Assembly (NCBI RefSeq): GCF_023053635.1
Contig: NC_086178.1
Coordinates: 33,221,226-33,285,225, forward strand
Reading direction: 5' to 3'
DNA from: Elgaria multicarinata webbii
Lineage: Eukaryota > Chordata > Lepidosauria > Squamata > Anguidae
Length of the DNA stretch: 64,000 nt
Shown here: positions 34,801 through 49,400 of the stretch, one piece after another
Layout: every line of letters begins with the position of its first letter
How positions within the stretch are numbered: the first letter of the stretch is position 1
Translations under genes and position numbers: made by a program
Notes under the pieces: generated by a model
Databases searched by the model: none
Seen by the model: the letters and a program-made list of their open reading frames with translations, nothing else
What the model was told of the DNA's origin: nothing

Positions 34801-37800
34801 CTGTGGCTGTGTTCATGGGAACAGCTAATACAGCAGCTTATATGTGCCTGAAAGTAGCACATAGCCAAGAATGGCCTGGAGTCCAGCCCATTAAGTAGTG
34901 GAAAGCCTGTCACTGTGAAAGGAGCACTGTTCTCGTCAGTGATTAGGAAGGGAAAGAGTTATACCCTTCACATCTCCTTGCAGTAGCCCCAGCTGTTTAG
35001 GGCCAAACTAGATGTGACACTGAGAAATCTGTCATTGGATCTCCTGCTTTGTTTCCCCCCTTAACTTTAAAGGCAGCTGCCAGGGATGCCAAATCTGATC
35101 ACTGGATGTGTGTGTGTTTAACCCTTTCCTCCATGCCACTTTTTACACCACTAAATCTACTATTTCCCCTGTAGGGCAAAAAACACACATGCCTGCAGTG
35201 CTGGAGGGGGGGAGATAACTCCTCCCTCAAACAATTTCCCTGATTAAAATCACTTTTGAGGGAGACATTTCATCAGGAAAGTGTCATGACGGAAGGGCAA
35301 ACCTCCTCTCTCTCTCTCTCTCCCAGTCTTGCAGTCCTAATTAGCTTGGACTCATTCCCTCTTCCTCCCACTGCCAATATTATACTGTTTAAAGAAATGG
35401 TGGAGGAGCCAATCACAGATTCCTTGACATCACATCTAGTTGAGGCCCTTAGGATGAAGAGGAATCTTTGAATTCCCTTTCCGGGCAAGGGAAAACAAGA
35501 GGATGAGGATGGCAAATACTTCCACTTCTCAATTTTACTGCTTCATCATGGGTAGTCCAAGGGAAAGGAGTTAAATTGAAAGCCGAGGCAATTTACATTA
35601 GGTGAGGAGGAGATTGAGTCATTTTTCCTGATGAAAATACCTTCCCCAAATGCAGTGTGCATTTCCATCAAAACCAATGGAGAAATGGATACACGTGTTA
35701 CTCTTCTGACATCATGTTTGCTTATCTCAAGTGTGCACGTTTCTGCCTCCAAAAAATTAAATATCAGACATGTTTCTGAGCCTGAGTAGCCTTATACTTT
35801 GTCTTCCTTCCCCCTTGCTTTCTTCATTCAATTCATAGGCAAAGATTTTACTTCTTATGGTAAGCACCCACCATGGAACCAATTACCTAGGGAGCTTGCG
35901 GGCTCTCCCACACCAGAGGCATTCAAGATGCAGCTGGACAGCCATCTGTCAGGTATGCTTTAAGGTGGATTTATTTATTTGTTACATTTTAATACCGCCC
36001 AATAGCCGAAGCTCTCTGGGCGGTTCACAAAAATTGAGGCAATTCCTGCATTGACCAGGGGGTTGGACTCAATGGCTTTACAGATCCCCTTCCAGCTCTA
36101 TTATTCTATGATTATATGATTTCATGGACTTATATAGCTGTCAAAATCAGTGTGTACTCTAAAGCTCAATTCTCCTGCACATTGGGGGCAGTGTTCTATA
36201 ATTGCAAAACATATGATATGCTACTGAGGAAGAAGAATGGTTCATCTCTGTGGCTCCACACAGCAGCTGTAATGTGCAAACTGGCCCTTAGTAGTGGGAT
36301 GTCTTCTATTGAGGATGGTCAAGAAAAGGTTCGAATAAGATGTCCCGTCTTCAAACAAAGTTTTGAGTGGCTCTACTGCTTCCTAATATCAATAAGAGGC
36401 TCCACTCTTACTTATTTTCACAGTGACCCATTTGGGTGGGCGGGGGGGCAGAGAGAGAGCCAGGCTTTTATTCTGAGAATAATGATGGTGGCACACATCT
36501 CTACTCAGTGCCAGACAGCTTACATTATAATTGTCCCCAATGCTGAACAGCAACATAGTGCTGCTGCATGGCATTGTGGACATTTGATTACAACAGTGGC
36601 TGCCTGGAACTCACTAGGGCTCTTGGAAAGAGGGCCTGGAGCAGCAGGGGCAGGAGCAGTGGGCCCTTGACAGCTGCTCAAGGATGCCACCTACCAATGC
36701 CAGGTTTGGGTTTGATAACATGATCTGCTTGATCCCTTCCAACTCTATCTTAAGAACATAAGTGCCATGCTGGATCAGAACGAGGGTCCATCTAGTCCAG
36801 CACTCTGTTCAGACAGTGGCCAACCAGCTGTCGACCATGGACCAACAAGGCAGGACATGGTGCAACAGTACCCTTTCACCCATGTTCCCCAGGAACTGGT
36901 GCACACAGGTTTACTGCCTCAGATACTGGAGATAGCACACAACCATCAGGGCTAGTAGTCATTGATAGCCTTCATTCTATGAAACAATTAAAACTCAATT
37001 CCTCTAAAAAGATACATGGATGCCACAGTTATTTGTATATCTCACTCACAAACTTTAAATAAGGAATACATGCAAACTCAGTGAAATAATATGCGTAAAG
37101 AAACACTGAGATATATTTCAACACGAGAACAAAATAATACTCTTTATATATTTCTCCTCTTAATTAGTTTCCATCAGAAATCCTGTAACAGGGAGGGAAA
37201 TTAACCTTGGCCTTCTTGATGCAAAATCACTACTTTATAGTCAATTCAAAGCCCCAGAGAAACAAAAATATTCAGCAAAGATCAGTCAGTCTTGCAGAGG
37301 TAAAGCCTCATTAATTTTTTTATGAGAAACTAACTTTGCATATGACACAGTGTGCACTTTTCAGATGAACATCTGCTTTGCAGGTAGTTTTACTAGCAAT
37401 ATCATCAATAATGCAAGACTTGTTATCAAGGGCAAATGGCACGTAGGATGCAGGTCTGCCCCCACATCCATGCCTGTCTGTAAGCCTCACATATTCTTCA
37501 TGCTGCCAATGACACTGCTGCAGTTATATTAACTATCTGTATGCTACAAGTTAAGGCGGAAAACATCCATTGCATTATGCAAAATCATGAAGCAAAAACA
37601 TTAGCAAAAAGACACATTTGTCCTGAAAACTGTAATGCTTCAAATTGTTTCAAAAAATGCTGACGCTGGGGTAGGGGTTACAGATTATGCCTAACTCATT
37701 ATCCAATTCAAGCACAGGCCAAAGACAGACCCTATTCAGTTCTTGTCTAACAATTGATTTTAAATACGCACAGTGTGTACAGCAAACATTTTCTCTTTTT

Positions 37801-40800
37801 AAAAGCAAAAATCAAGGCTTCAGTGTCCTCAGCAGTCCAATTCATTAGGCTTCATTCTTCATGTGAAAGGCAAAGGAGCGGATTTATTTGTACTGTGAAT
37901 CTGTTCATACATTACTAAAATTAGCTAGCTTGCAAATAAACTGCTCGTGCAAAGAGTGTAATGTGGGAGTACATGACAGAAGAACATGGCTATGCTGTCC
38001 TAATTCAGAGAATCATTGAAAAAATCCTCAATGTTATGGAAGTCTCTTCTAACATTACACTGTTCATGTGCATGGCTTATATCCCATGACACAACTCAGA
38101 TATGAGTAGTTACTGAAAAGTTTGTTCCAACTTCTGGAAACGCGTCAACAACTCTCTTACTAATTGTCATCAACTGGCTCTCAGACTATCAGCAGATCTG
38201 TAACTCAGCTACTCAAGGTTTTCCCCACCCTGTTATCTGGAGAGGCTTAACTGGAGAGGCTGGGAACTGAATACAGGGGGTTAGAACCAGACTTGCCCTT
38301 CTACAATCAGAAAGGGAGCGACTAAGAGGCAGTGGAGGCTCCTGCTGGAGACCGGGGGGGGGGGGGGGGCGGAGGTGTGTTTCGCAACTTCCTAGTTCCC
38401 CACTATGTCACCTTCCATGCTGTTCTGGCATGCCCTTGACTCTCCAAGAGAAACTTGGGGTTGGCATAGGGGGCTGCCGGGGGGGGGGGGGAATTGCCTT
38501 TTTGCCCTCCCACTTCATTCAGCAAGAATATCCCATGAGGAGTTCTACTCAAGAGATACATTTTGATAACCCCCAGCTGAAACATCTTTTTGGGACTGGG
38601 CGCTTAAGAGGCAGGCTCCTGCTACCTGGGGGATACTGTCCATCTGATCCAGGCAGGAGAGGAAACCTACAAAGCAAGGGGCCAATCAGCAGCTGCTGTT
38701 GTCCTGCCTTGGGGGTTTGCCTAGTCTGCAGAACCTTCCAACTGCCTCCTAGCAGACTCAGGCTCCCAGCACAGAACCATCTCACCCCCAGCTGCAGCAA
38801 CTTTTGGAGACTGAGAGCTTAAGAGGCAGGCTCCTTTGGGGGCGGGTCCGCCACCAGCGGGGTTGCCTCCAAAGGGGGCGACACCAAGGCGAGGTCCTGT
38901 CCCCTTGTTCGTTTGTTTTGTTTTCTCCCCCTACTGACTTATAATTTTGTTGTGTATTTTAAACATTTCTTTTCCTATGTTTTAAAATGTATGTTTTTAA
39001 ACTTTGTAATACCGCCTTGAGGCCCAGTAAAATAAATAAATAAATAATCTGGATCTCAGCCAGGGGTTGGGTTTTTTTTTAATACCAGCAGCCATGCACT
39101 CTGCATTAAAGCTGCTCAGGTTTGAAAGCTCTGGAGAGCTTTTCAGTATTTTTGATACATTACCCTATGTCCTCTGTGACTCTAAGATGCATTTAAAACC
39201 AGCTTGCATAGATTGTTTAATCAATTTTAAAAAGCCACACTTACCTTTCTTGAACTTATGTACTGGAAGCTTCTTAAGCTGATCTTTTTGAAGCCGATTC
39301 CTTCTTGCTCTATGTCTGTCCTGGACAAATTTTGTGATCTTGAACAATAGGGACAAAAATAGAATATGGCAAGTTGAGACTAAAACAAGATACAGAACAA
39401 CTAAATTTCCTTTTATTCTGAGAACAGTTATCCCAAAGATGAAAGGAATAATAAGCCACATAGAAAACATGGCTAATAGTGGGACTGAGAAACCTACTTG
39501 CACATTCAAATCCAAAACACCTATATCTCAAAGGCTATAACATCTTCTCTAAAGTCATTGTACTGGGCTGATCTTGTGTAGCTAGTGAAGAAGCCATGCA
39601 CTTTACCATTGTTCCCCTATGTCATCCAGGAAATCTACCTAATGTATTTAGAAGGCTAAATACAAGCTAATTTCACACTACTCAAAATCCCTTGTTGAGG
39701 AGCTAGAAGTCAAAAATATAAAATATCTCTAATCAGAGAGATGTTTGAAAATTTACAGGCATTGCCTGCAAAAGTTTCTCAGTGCTGTGGAGGATGGACC
39801 ACAAAAGAATTTAGTGCCTCATGTGGCTATATGCGGCTGTTTGTATGTAACAGTGGCATTCCACGGTTTATTCTCGGGTTAACTTTGAGTTGTTTGACCT
39901 ATTAAATGACATGATCTTGACACAGGGACAGGCCATCTAGGTAACAGCAGAACCACTACAATACAGTGTCCCCAATCCATACAGTGTATTCAGAAGGAAA
40001 TCATGGCTGATAGTATCAAAAACCACTGAGAGGTCCACGGAAACTAAGATGGTCACAGTTCCCTGTCTCTCTTCTGGCATAGATGATCTATCAGATAACC
40101 AATGCAATTTCCAAGACAAAACCAGGCCTAAAACCAGACTGATTACCAACATCCATTTCAATTTAATCCAAGAGGTTCTGGAGTTGCATAGCAAGCATCA
40201 ACTCAACACCTTGCCATGGAAAGGGTTATTGACAACAAATGAATACTTGTTGCAAGCATACAGAACACACTCGTCCTAGAACTCTGAACTGTCTCGTCCA
40301 AAAAACTGGGCTAGACAGAGCTCTGGACACATCAACAGATTGAACTTTTGTTTATATGTACATAGACACATACACGTGTGTGTGTGTGTGCTGTCCGTTT
40401 ATATGTAAACAATTTTTATACATGAATAATATTGTATTTTTAAGGTTTTTAATCTCTGTAAACTGCCCAAAGAGCTTTGGCTATCAGGTAGTATAGAAAT
40501 GTGACAAATGAAATTAAATAAATACTGGCACCCAGGTTGCAGCTGATGTGAGCAATCCTATCTTGAGGTGCTTTGGAAACATGCCATAGCAACCCTCTGA
40601 TGGTTCCTTCACATCTCCTGATGGATCAAGATGGTGAAGGCACCAAACCATTCAGAAAAGTTCAACTGGACAGCACTGCAAGGATGCAAATGGTAACAGA
40701 GAAATTATGCTCTGTAAATAACAGCATGGGACTTTAAATTCTGCTAGTTTTGACCATTTCTCTTCTGTGAGCAATGTCCTACAGTTTCAGTGGTGCTGCC

Positions 40801-43800
40801 ACATTCGAAGGGTCCCCAGACAAGGTGTTTCCTGAAGTCTCCCACTCCCACAGCTGCTCACTCTTCTCAATTTTTAAAAAACTTTTTTGGGGCAACTCAA
40901 GTTTGATTTCTCCCTGCCTCTGCCACCCTCCTTCTCCCTGCCTGCTCCACTATTCCACTGATGCCATTTTTACCTTTGGGCAGTGGTGCTCTTCCCCTTC
41001 TTCTTGGCTGAAAAGGCGGCTGCTGCCAGCACACATTGCAAAGTAAAGTACTGTGCCAGCTAGCTCAAGGTTGCAGCCACAGGCCTTTTTATAATCTGAA
41101 TGATTTCTCCCTGAGCGTGAGTGTCAAGAAGCTAAGCCAATCAGACACTTCCTTGTGCAGCCAATAAGAGCACTGGAGCTACAAGAAGGTGGGCTATTTC
41201 TTAACAATGGTTTAAATATTCAGTCATAATGCTTAACCATACAAATATTTGAAACTTTCTCCTGTAGTTGATGCAGAGGGGCAATGTTATTAATTTTGTT
41301 CTACAACAGCTCCTATTAAGAATTGATCTTGCTACCATACATAGAGAGCTAGAACGTGTCTTTCCTACTCGGCAATGATTTGGCAGAGAAGAAGAGATTC
41401 AAATGTTACAAATAAATAAATATGATGCCAAAAAGGGAAGTATCAAAGCCTCCTACAAAAATGACAGGATAATAAATTTGGGGGAAGAAACTCTACAAAA
41501 GCTGCCTAAAAATATTTTTAGCCACTAAAACTCTAGGTAAATTCTCAACCAGATTCAGATTTGCAACATTAAAAAAAAAACATGTGGTAACAAATATGGA
41601 ATGAAATCTCTAAATCTCCTTGAATTTCTCTGTTCTATAGCACAGGCTTCTGTTAAGCAAAAACTATACAAGTGTTAGCGGATGCTGCTGAGATTTAGTT
41701 CAGTTGATGACATCAAGTCCCAAACCTATGGATGACTTCTTCCAGTGGTTTCATGTAGATATTAAAATCCCTGGAGGAGGATGAACCTTGAGGCACCCCA
41801 AATATCACCTGCCAACAGGTGGAACAAAAGTCCCTCAGCACAATCTTCTGGGGCCATTACAACACTGTGTCCCCCAAGTCCCACCACACAGAGATGGTCT
41901 AGGAAGATACCATGGTTAATGGTAGTGAAAGTCACTAAGTGTTCTGCGAGAACCAATCAGGACACACTCCCTCTATTTGCTCCCCAGCATAAATCATCGA
42001 TCAGAGCAATCAAAGCAGTTTCTGTCCCGAGTCCATTCTGGACTGGATCTAAATAGTCAGTGTCATCCAAAACTTCCTGGACTTGACATGACACAACTGC
42101 TCTAAAACCTTGCTCACCAATGATAAATTCAAAACTGGTTGATCACTCTCAATAGCCAAGGGATCTAGAACTGGCTTCTTCAACTGTGGTTTTATTACTC
42201 AAGGACTGCCAGAAATATCCGGTCCATTAATGAAGCATTTCTGATATCTACACTGTAAGCCCACCCCTGGCAGACGTCATTAGCCAAGAAGGACAAAGTC
42301 TAAAGAGCCGGTGGTAGGCCTCAATCCTCCAAATAGCTTGTCAATATCCAAAAACTGCACAAGCTGAAAATTAGCCATCCATCTCCAAGTCTGTCAAAAC
42401 TAAATATGATTGCCGATCCACACAGAAGTTCTCCTTGAACTGATGCATACACAGGGATTTTGAGTGGGATAACAGTAAAAATATATATATTTTTCTCTAT
42501 TTCTGAGAGCACATCTTGAGTTTTAAACTCTCATGCCACAGAAATATTTTATTTCTTTCATTATTTAAGGAAGCAACCATTAGGCCAAACTGATTCCAGC
42601 AATACAACATTGCATGTGTATATAAATAATAATGAAAAACTTGTTGAGGGAGGAGCATGAGAGACAGTTATACCTACCATAAAAATAACTATAAGGATAA
42701 GACAGATTCCCACAATAATCAGGAACGGGATTAGATAGTACTCCAAAGGAAGGCTGAACTCTGGGATTAACAAAATATGGCCTCTGTGAAAGAGAAAAAG
42801 GAAGACAATTGATTTTAAAATGGGTTAACCTCTATTAAAATTGTTTAAACTTCAACAAAATAACTTTCAGAGATGCAATATCAAGATTGAAGTCAGAATC
42901 TTTGGCCATAACAAGTCAAATAGTAATTTATTAGACTATTAAAACATTCAACCATGTCTTTAATTCACTAACGCACAACAAAAAGGTTAACATTATTATT
43001 ACAATATAGTCCAGGCTCCACAACAGGGACCTGTAAAAATATAGCTGAATGGAGAACGTTCAAATTTCTGCACCGTCACTATAAAACTTATTCTGTGGCA
43101 TTAGTTCAGTAGCTACCATACATATATTAGATTACTCATGAGCAAGTGCATATAGAAAGTTCATTGTGGTGGCAGTTAGTTCAAAAACCCAAAAGAATCC
43201 TCGCCATTATGAAAAGAACAATTCTTATAATGTATCGAACAATGAACAAGGAAAAACTAGAAATATGTCAACTTGTAATTTTCCTCTTTTTTTGATTGAT
43301 AATACACTGAAGGTATTTTTGGCTGCCTTTTTCCCCTTGAAGTTGTAAGGCAAAAGGGTGGCATCCAACTATTAATAGTATGTTAAAAGGGAACAGATAC
43401 AACAATAACTCAGTATCTGGCACCCCTGGCACACAACACATGGGAAACATATTTGTCAAATCCAGGTATTTGTCTGCCAGAAAAGTAAGAACACTAATTA
43501 TTAATATACTCTTAGTAGCATGAAGGAAAATTGTAATGGTAAACAATAGGGCTGTACAAACAGCAATGCACCAATTGGAGGTAGAGGTTTGAATGCACAT
43601 TTAGCACATAATATTTATCTGATGATTTGCAATATCATTTATCTGATGATATTTATCTGATAGCCACCCTTTGGGAATACTCCCCCAAGACATCCTTAAA
43701 CTGTGAAGCAGTTTTCACAGACAATTTTAAATAAGCAAATCAATAGTTATATTATTCATCTGCTGCATCAAGCCCAAAGATTAGAGCAACTTTCATTGCC

Positions 43801-46377
43801 CTTTGCCGTTTCAGTATTGCTGGACTCTGAAGCTCAAAAGTAAAGCAGAACTATTGGAACAGCAGCAGGAGGCAGAGCTGGGTGTCATTAGATAGCCCCT
43901 GAAAAAATTATTTGCAGCACTGATTCTCCTGCTCCTTTGTCTATTTTCTTTTCGCCTACTGTTCCCCTTTCATTCCCAATAATAAACTTCCTTATAGATG
44001 AACGTTGCATACACTTGGATAATTAAAAATTAATTTTCATTTTGAATTGCTATAGTATGCTATAAGTTAATAGCAAGTCTCGTTGCATTCTGTAGGACTT
44101 GCTTCTAAATACACAGACATAGAATCAGGCAGCAAATCTGGTAAAATTGTCCAGAATTGTCACCCATTTATAGTACTGGTTAGAAGAGGATGAATCTGCC
44201 AGTTTTCAGTTTCTCATTTTTCCAAGCTTAAGTTTGGTTTGTCCTGCATTTTAACTCTCTCCCCCCCCCCCAAAAAAAAAGTCTGCATGAAAACTCATGC
44301 ATTTTTCAGCACATTTCTCCTAATACATGGGTGTAAAGCTGTTTTGGGGTGCGGGGCTGGATATCCCCCATCCCACAGGATGGATAACCTTGGGGGTGTG
44401 GTACCACCCCTGACATCACATCAGGGGCATTCTCCCTACGTCACCCCCATTTTTCTTTGCACTGGAAGGAGGAATGGAATTGTGCTTTCATGCAGCATGG
44501 GGAAAGCTCAGACCGCCCCACACTCTTGCTACTATCAGCAATCTGAGATCAGAGGTAGGAGCAGGGGAGTGTGAATTTTGATAGACAATTGAGTATCGGT
44601 TCACTTATTGGCTTAAAAGTGCAAAATTAGGTAAGTCTGCATTTAAATACACACTGAATGAATTTCTCCTCTATCCCTAGTACTGGTCTATAGAATTCTC
44701 AAAAAACAGCTTTGACTAAGTCACGATTGCATAATACATATTAGAAAAGGACTTCTGTGTTAAGAATTGGCAAATCAATTTTCTGGTAGGTGAATACAAA
44801 GCACACTCATGGACTTCCTATAACCACATTCTTTCTCAAAAGTGTTGTGCCAAATTTTACCGACAATGACAAAATTTCATCTACCAAAGGTTGTAGTGGT
44901 TGTCAACCACTGGATGGATCACAACACTTCACAAATTACTAAAATTAAAGTAAACCTTTGCATACCCCTTCTCATAGGTGAATTCTTCTTTAAGAGACTT
45001 AGCAGATGCTTCACTGATAAAGACAGATGGAATGTCAATCTTCTTTAAAATAACAACTGTTTAAAGAGAGAGAAAAGATGACTAGCAATAATGCATAGAA
45101 CTAATTTATGGGTATGCTATTAGTTACAATTGCTGAATGTAAGGGGGACGCAACCCTATGGCGCCTAGACAGTGTCTCTGGGGCCATAGGATACTTTGGA
45201 TTCCTGGATCTGAGGTTGGAGACAGCACTCCAACCTTGGACCCAGGAATCTGTGCTCCCCACCCCTTCACAGCCAGTGCGGAGAAAACCACAACGGCAAA
45301 GCGTTATGAGAGGCAGTAGAAGGGGCATTCCAGTGGGTGAGGAGGGGAAGGGACTGGAAAGGCCGGCTTACACAGTATCCCAAAGCTTCTCCGGCCTCTT
45401 TCCTCCAGCTAAACAGGTGAAAAAGACCATCTAGCTGAAATGTAGAGCAAGAAGCATGGCGGAGGAGGATTGCCTCCACCATGACTTCCATTCTGCATTG
45501 AGTCTCTTGAGATCGGTAGTTTATGAGCATCAAGGATGCAATCAATAGGATTAAGCCCTAAATCACCTTTAACATAGAGGTTTCTCAAGGTTGGATCCAA
45601 ATAGTCAAACATAGAGTAGACCCACTATAATCAGTGGGAAATTAATCATGATTCCAATGGCTCTACTCTGACTAAATCTGGACTTGATCCATAGTATGTG
45701 AGGTACACTTCAATGGATTCATACAATGTGTGTTTTTAGTAGATAAATTATCCATCTGAAAAATATTTCTACTATTAATACAGTTTCTGGAGGCATCTGT
45801 GTGCAATCAGATGCTCAGAATATTCCCCCACCCCCTGAAACTAGAGAAAATATAACACATGCTTTGATGTATGTAATACAAAATAATTCCCTTCATCTTG
45901 GACTATACCTACTAAGCATTTTAAGAAAATCTAAAGATAGTTCTAAATTCTCTTCTGCAAGCTCATTCACAGCTCTCTTCTCTTCCTCACAATATTTCCC
46001 GTCCATCCCTCTTTAATTCCCTAGCTCAGCCCCCCAATGCTTCATTTCTACGTTTGACAAAGGGTTCCTTAAGGTACCTCTTTTGCTAGAGGCTGATTTG
46101 CATTTGCACTTTCAATTTCGTAAGTGATTTTGGTTTATATTCTGTTTTTGTGTACAAAGACAAGAGTATAACATCAACAATACAATAAAATATCAGTGCA
46201 AACATGAGAGATAAAAATGATTCATTAACCAGCTTAACCATGCCACAACATTAAGAACCAATTAAAAATGGCCTATCAAATAAAAAAGCTTTTAACATGG
46301 CTCCTAAAAGTATACACAATTTGTGCAAGGCAAATATCCCTTGGGAGGGCATTCCAGAAGCCTTTAGAAATTACTGT

Positions 46378-46426
<49 letters not shown>

Positions 46427-49400
46427 GTCAACAAAACCCTTCCCTGCAGTGCTGCTTCACATGGCAACAGTAAAATTGATATGCTCCTTAGCCCACACAA
46501 TCACTTGCACAGTATGAATGCCAACACTGCTTTTGCCAGGGATATGCTGCAGCTTATTTGCATACAACTATGCACTGCAGTGGGTAACAGGCATTCAAGT
46601 GCCATTGCTTGTGCAGCCACCATAAGAAAGGCCTTTTCAGTGATGGGCAAGTAGGAACAGTAATGTCTGAACTTGATTCAAAGTGACTTCAAATGTGATG
46701 GGACATGCAAAGAGAAGGGTGGACTTAAAGCATGTCTCTTATGTTTCCACTTCCTCATCTCGTATGTCATGTCTCACATATTTCCACTTCTCCTTGCAAA
46801 AGATGGCAATGCTATATGGGTTTCCTTGTTCCTGTTTCCAAAATTGCGTTTGAAGAATGGAAGAAGGGTGAGATTTGATGATGTGATGCTGTTTGCCAAA
46901 GCAGAGTTACAATCTAAGTAAGAGCATCTAGTTCTCCCCTGGTCTCGATTCCTTCAAAGCCAGTAAACTCTATGGCAGCCTGTAGTCAAGTGACATGGAA
47001 TCGTAATCATTTTGAACTGGTTGTATTGAGCCAGGTGTCACGTTTTAGAGGTGTCATGTCTTCTGTGTAAACTATAAAATTCAGAAGTCTAAGAGACTCC
47101 TCCTATAGTTGTAGGTGTTCAAAAAATATGGGTCTCAAGGTAGATGGCACACCCTGGTCCAAGATTTTAACAATCTTCTTTCAGCATCTCCTTACTGAAT
47201 GTCAGAAAATTGGACTTCAAGGTGGTGCCAAGCTGTAATCAATCGCCTGACATTCAACACCTTCTGAATGTTAGCTGCTCTGCTGACATCAATGTGAGGC
47301 CAAGTGATTGCATTTTTGTACTGAGTGATAATGCCCGTAAATCTGCTCATTTTTGGCTAGGATTTTGCAATTTATAAAAATCCATTACCAGCTATGCTAT
47401 TCCTGTGAACCTTCTAGAGGCACTGTTATGTGACTTATACTAGCTACATGTACCAGCTCTGAGTAGGGATCTGATCAATCACCTGCTTCATACCAGTTGC
47501 TGAGGAACATGAGTACTCATGTTCTACTGCACTCATATTCTGCTTGTGGGCTTCCCATAAGCATCTCATTGGCTACCGTGGAACAGAATGCTGGACTGGA
47601 CAAGCCAGCAGGACTCTTCTCATATTATGTTTTGCTTAAAGCATCAATTTTTTGATCACTGCACAGTGGAAGAGCATTAAATCTCTATCTGTAGCAGTGT
47701 GGATAGTTCTAGTATCTTTGAAGATGTGGCTGCCTTACATTATATTTACTAAACAGAACAGAGCTGACATTCCAGGCATGAAAGGTTTAATAGCATCTTT
47801 ATTATACCGTTGGCATAATACATCTGCATTTGTATCGTGTCAGCTATGTAATGTGTTTGGTATTTGGTTTTGATAAGTTATTCTTCCTGAATTGGAATTC
47901 TTATTGAGCACAGAAGAATTTTCATTTAAATTGAATAGATTCTGAACCAGAGAAAGAGAATGTCTCAAACAGGAGAGAAGTAATACCTGTACTTACTGTC
48001 TTGAGATCCCATGCTAATGAGGTCATCGGAATCAACATTGTGAACTATGGCTGCTTTATAGCCGGCTCTTTGCGCATTCAAAACCTGCAAGCCAAACAAA
48101 ATGCTTGTTAATAAACAACTGCTTAGAGTTGTGAGACTAACACTTCCCTCCACCAGAACACTTTATGCATGTATTAGCAATTTAACAATTCAAAGTGCTG
48201 GTTATGACCTAAAAAGGCTATCTGAAAGGCCATATCCTCTCTTATAAGCCTGCCAGTGCTTTAAGATCTTCAGGGGAGGCCCTTCTCTGTCCCACCACCA
48301 TCACAGGCATGCCTGGTGGAAACGTGGGAGATGGCCTTCTCGGTGGCTGCTCCAGGGCTCTGAAACTCCCTTCCCAGGGAAGCTAGACTGGCTCCCTCCT
48401 TGGTGTGCTTCCAGAGGCAGGCAAAAACTTTGGCGAATAGTCTGGACTTCTGTTTATGCATTGGACTTCTTTAAAATTGTTATTTGTATTTTAAAAGTTT
48501 TAATATTGAAGCACATTTAGTTATATTTTTAACTTTTGCATATTTCTATTTACATGTTTTAATTGTATATGTTTTAATTTTGTAAAGCTGCCCTGAGGAC
48601 CAGTATTGGGAAAAAGGCGGGATACAAAATAATAATAATAATAAATTTAGCATACTTGATTCTAGACTGCAAGTTTAAAACACTAAGCAGTGACCCCCGC
48701 CATCATCATTCTTTCTCTGGGAAGGGGAAGCCTCTGCAAGTGTAGTCTTTTATGCTGTAGGTACAGAAAATTGGTACAGGTGTCAATCGCTTGCTATCCA
48801 TATTAGGAATGCAGGAGTGGGGACTTTTTATTTAGCCTGGTTTTTGAAAGGTTTTAAAGTTTCATATTGCCCCGGGGGGGGGAGCCTTTGGGGCAGAAAT
48901 ATACTCTCACAATCTGCCCAAAGCCAGCAAATTCTCTCTCCATGACACTTCCCAAAATAATGGCAGTCTCATATCTACTATTAGAGCCAACCAAATAATC
49001 TTGCCTACAAATAATTCATTTGGTCCAGCTCGAAGGGAATTAAATCAATCTGAATGAATGTGTATTTTCCATGAAGAGGTTCCAAAATTTAGAACTCTGA
49101 TATATGGGACACTACAGAATTCCACCTGGAAGCAATTAATCAGCAGTTTTCCTCATGTCTAATGATCACAATGGGGGACTTTAATGCAAGACTGGGTGAA
49201 GAAGATGTAATAGCAAAAGAAAAGACTGGCGTGTGTATGGAAGATTCAGCACATCTCCTAATCAGGAAATCTATGGATAAATCAACAAATCACACTGGCA
49301 TTTGGTTATTAGAGTTAATATATAAGTTTATGCTATTTTTTTGTAACAGCACTGCCTATGGCAATACTTCAGGAAATTTCACATTTTCTCCTTAAATGGC

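Larger units (their letters stand above)
28318..39244 (-). other. RNF13: RNF13 intron (10.9 kb)
   Basis: Canonical donor (gtaagt at 39244) and acceptor (ccgcag). Repeats inside are listed separately. The stretches 32470-33770, 34080-34990 and 36980-38320 show nothing I recognise. Confidence 0.85.
39339..42677 (-). other. RNF13: RNF13 intron (3.3 kb)
   Basis: GT-AG intron (donor gtaggt). Contains L2 fragments at 39925-40260, 40430-40530 and 41700-42340. A TG-rich run is at about 40373-40391. The rest is unrecognised. Confidence 0.85.
45057..47996 (-). other. RNF13: RNF13 intron (2.9 kb)
   Basis: GT-AG intron (donor gtaagt). Holds repeats at 45125-45695, 46090-46660 and 47490-47632. 46670-47440 is unrecognised. 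Confidence 0.8.

Noticed and set aside
36116-36670. 184-codon plus-strand open frame
   Set aside because: It starts in a CR1 tail, has no recognisable domain and no splice context; likely chance.
46268-46654. Open frame with a long Val-Cys repeat
   Set aside because: It is a translation of the (TG)n microsatellite.
48240-48470. Coding-looking stretch in an RNF13 intron
   Set aside because: It matches the C-terminal part of an L2-like LINE and leads into its 3' tail; not a host exon.
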